Shown here one piece after another: positions 32,297 through 33,366 of a DNA stretch of 33,366 bases. Below the pieces are notes generated by a model. That model was given only the letters and a program-made list of their open reading frames with translations, had not been told where the DNA came from and ran no database searches. Location of the stretch: the NCBI GenBank assembly GCA_903844265.1, contig CAIMTB010000289.1, positions 1 through 33,366 on the forward strand. The letters run 5' to 3'. Origin of the DNA: an uncultured Verrucomicrobiota bacterium (GTDB lineage: Bacteria > Verrucomicrobiota > Verrucomicrobiia > Limisphaerales > CAIMTB01). Position 1 is the first letter of the stretch, and each line of letters starts with the position of its first letter. The translations under genes were made by a program, and so were the position numbers.

Positions 32297-33103
32297 TTAC
32301 TGGAGGAGCCGGAGGGCACCGTTGGGCTGGGCATTGGCCTGCGCGAGCATGGCCGTACCCGATTGCACCAAGATATTGTACCGAGCGTACTCCGTGCTCT
32401 CTTCCGCGACATCGACGTCCTTGATGCGGCTGTTGGCAGAACTGAGCGAGGTCTTTTGGACGCTCAATTGCTCGTTCGTGTAGTTCAGTCGGACCATGTT
32501 GGCCCCGACCGTGGCTCGATCCATCGAGATCTGGGTGATGGCGGCCTTGACATTCGTCAGTGCCGTCGCGGCCGAGGCGGTGTCGCCTATGCTCGACCCC
32601 GTCGCCGTCGTGTACGTTCCGTTGCCACTGATGTCGACTCCGGCCATGCCGTAGGTCCCCGCGTCGGAGTCAATGGTGACGTTCAGGGTGGTGGCTGAGA
32701 ACAGCGAGACACCGTTGAAGTCCTTTGTTCCGATGTTGGTGACGTAGGCTCCGAGTTCCTGGAACTCTTTGTCGTAGAGCGCCCGGTCGGAATCCGACTT
32801 GGCGACATCTTGAGACAGCATGGCGAGTTCGCTCATACGATCCAGGGCCTTGGTAGCCTTCTTGAGGAACCCGTCCTGGGTCTGGGTGAACGAGATCGCG
32901 CTGCCGATGTTGTTTGACGCTGCATTGATACGATTGATTTGTGCGTCGAATCGCATGGAGACCGCAAGCCCAGCCGAGTCATCCTCCGGAGAGGTGATCT
33001 TGGATCCCGAAGAAAGTCGGGTGAGTGATTTCGCCAACTTGCTGGACGAATCAGCAAGCAGTTGAGCACTATTCTGAGCCGCGATATTGGTATTGATGAT
33101 CAT
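32297..33103 (-). CDS. Flagellin
   Basis: Flagellin polymerises into the flagellar filament after export through the flagellar type III system. The 268-residue protein has the conserved N-terminal D0/D1 region (MIINTNIAAQNSAQLL, then LTRLSSGSKITSPEDDSAGLAVS) and the C-terminal D1/D0 region (STEYARYNILVQSGTAMLAQANAQPNGALRLLQ). A short central Ser/Thr/Gly/Ala-rich part (about 130-195) stands in for the larger D2/D3 domains of other species. Such Ser/Thr-rich surfaces are common O-glycosylation sites. There is no Cys. GGAAAGAG precedes the ATG. A sigma-28-type promoter lies 141-167 bases upstream and a terminator downstream, so it is a single-gene unit. Confidence 0.97.
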   Translation of the reverse strand: MIINTNIAAQNSAQLLADSSSKLAKSLTRLSSGSKITSPEDDSAGLAVSMRFDAQINRINAASNNIGSAISFTQTQDGFLKKATKALDRMSELAMLSQDVAKSDSDRALYDKEFQELGAYVTNIGTKDFNGVSLFSATTLNVTIDSDAGTYGMAGVDISGNGTYTTATGSSIGDTASAATALTNVKAAITQISMDRATVGANMVRLNYTNEQLSVQKTSLSSANSRIKDVDVAEESTEYARYNILVQSGTAMLAQANAQPNGALRLLQ

Positions 33104-33243
33104 AACCGTACTCTTTCCGTGAGTCGCCCCGTGAGAGGCCTAAGTGAATTTGGCGGCGTCCCTGCCGCGAGGAGGATTTGTCTGAGGCATCCCCCCTTTA
33201 ACCTCACCGGCGATTCCTGGCCGCCGGCCACCTTGCAATTGAA

Positions 33244-33270
33244 TTATCGGCCGGATCCGGATCCACTTTA
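33244..33270 (-). promoter_or_regulatory. Sigma-28 (FliA) promoter of flagellin
   Basis: Read on the - strand this is TAAA, 15 bases, then GCCGATAA. The known sigma-28 consensus is TAAAGTTT-N11-GCCGATAA; the -10 matches 8 of 8 and the -35 matches TAAAGT plus two changes (TAAAGTGG). Spacing is exact. Transcription should begin near 33237, giving a 5' leader of about 134 bases before the flagellin ATG. The spacer contains a repeated GGATCC. Confidence 0.88.
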
Positions 33271-33293
33271 GCTGGGCGTGAAAAGATCTGAGG

Positions 33294-33320
33294 CCGATCT
33301 CGATCGTCGATTTCGATCGG
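33294..33320. promoter_or_regulatory. CGATC cluster upstream of the flagellin promoter
   Basis: CCGATC (33294-33299) and GATCGG (33315-33320) are inverted copies enclosing further CGATCG and CGAT steps. The block lies 24 bases beyond the -35 box of the sigma-28 promoter, a position suited to a regulator. It may be chance in G+C-rich DNA. The rest of 33104-33243 is leader sequence without a gene. Confidence 0.3.
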
Positions 33321-33366
33321 TGGCGGGTGGGGGCGGGGACTCCGCTGCGCGCCGTCCTTCGCGGAC

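Noticed and set aside
31909-32424. Open frames across the repeat cluster, with translations such as TKSTKDTKE or VLFVV runs
   Set aside because: They are translations of the CACGAAG and 21-bp repeats and not protein-like.

Overview
This is a G+C-rich bacterial chromosomal segment dominated by one long ribosomal protein/RNA polymerase cluster (6185-24556, + strand). It joins what are separate str, S10, spc and alpha operons in Escherichia coli. The gene order (rpsL-rpsG-fusA running straight into rpsJ with no tuf, no rpmD after rpsE, no adk between secY and map, map-infA-rpmJ-rpsM-rpsK-rpsD-rpoA-rplQ), Ala/Pro-rich N-terminal extensions on uS5 and uS11, a C45-type Ntn hydrolase and patchy Shine-Dalgarno use suggest a Verrucomicrobiota-like member of the PVC group. 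That taxonomic placement is inference and has not been tested by a tree.

Layout. Positions 1-2579 hold the 3' end of alaS, a small orphan AbiEii-like nucleotidyltransferase, and a C45/phospholipase-B-like hydrolase whose 5' end is missing exactly where the nucleotidyltransferase ends. Positions 2823-3662 encode an unrecognised two-helix, Pro-rich putative membrane protein. Positions 3677-6026 (- strand) carry an NDUFA9-like NAD(P)-binding protein followed by a TetA-like MFS exporter, transcribed away from the ribosomal cluster. Positions 6185-24556 hold 29 genes for ribosomal proteins, EF-G, SecY, methionine aminopeptidase, IF-1 and RNA polymerase alpha, most of them separated by 0-50 bases, and closed by a textbook intrinsic terminator at 24579-24606. 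Three internal hairpins (rplF/rplR, secY/map, rpsD/rpoA) are candidate internal control or processing points.

Downstream come an MFS transporter (24676-26067) and then a giant protein of about 1,773 residues (26277-31598). It fuses a methyltransferase, a GT2 glycosyltransferase, a GT4-like glycosyltransferase, a second GT2 of the TPR-associated type, and TPR repeats. Converging on it from the right edge is a flagellin gene (32297-33103, - strand) with a near-perfect sigma-28 promoter and a strong terminator. The two genes are separated by about 600 bases of dense non-coding repeats: a degenerate 21-bp tandem array, a long CACGAAG-type inverted repeat bracketed by 14-bp direct repeats, and a CCCTC/GAGGG palindrome.

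How the genes work together. The central block builds ribosomes, the Sec channel and RNA polymerase. The most speculative but most interesting idea is that the mega-glycosyltransferase decorates the neighbouring flagellin or another surface structure, as a single-polypeptide glycan assembly line.
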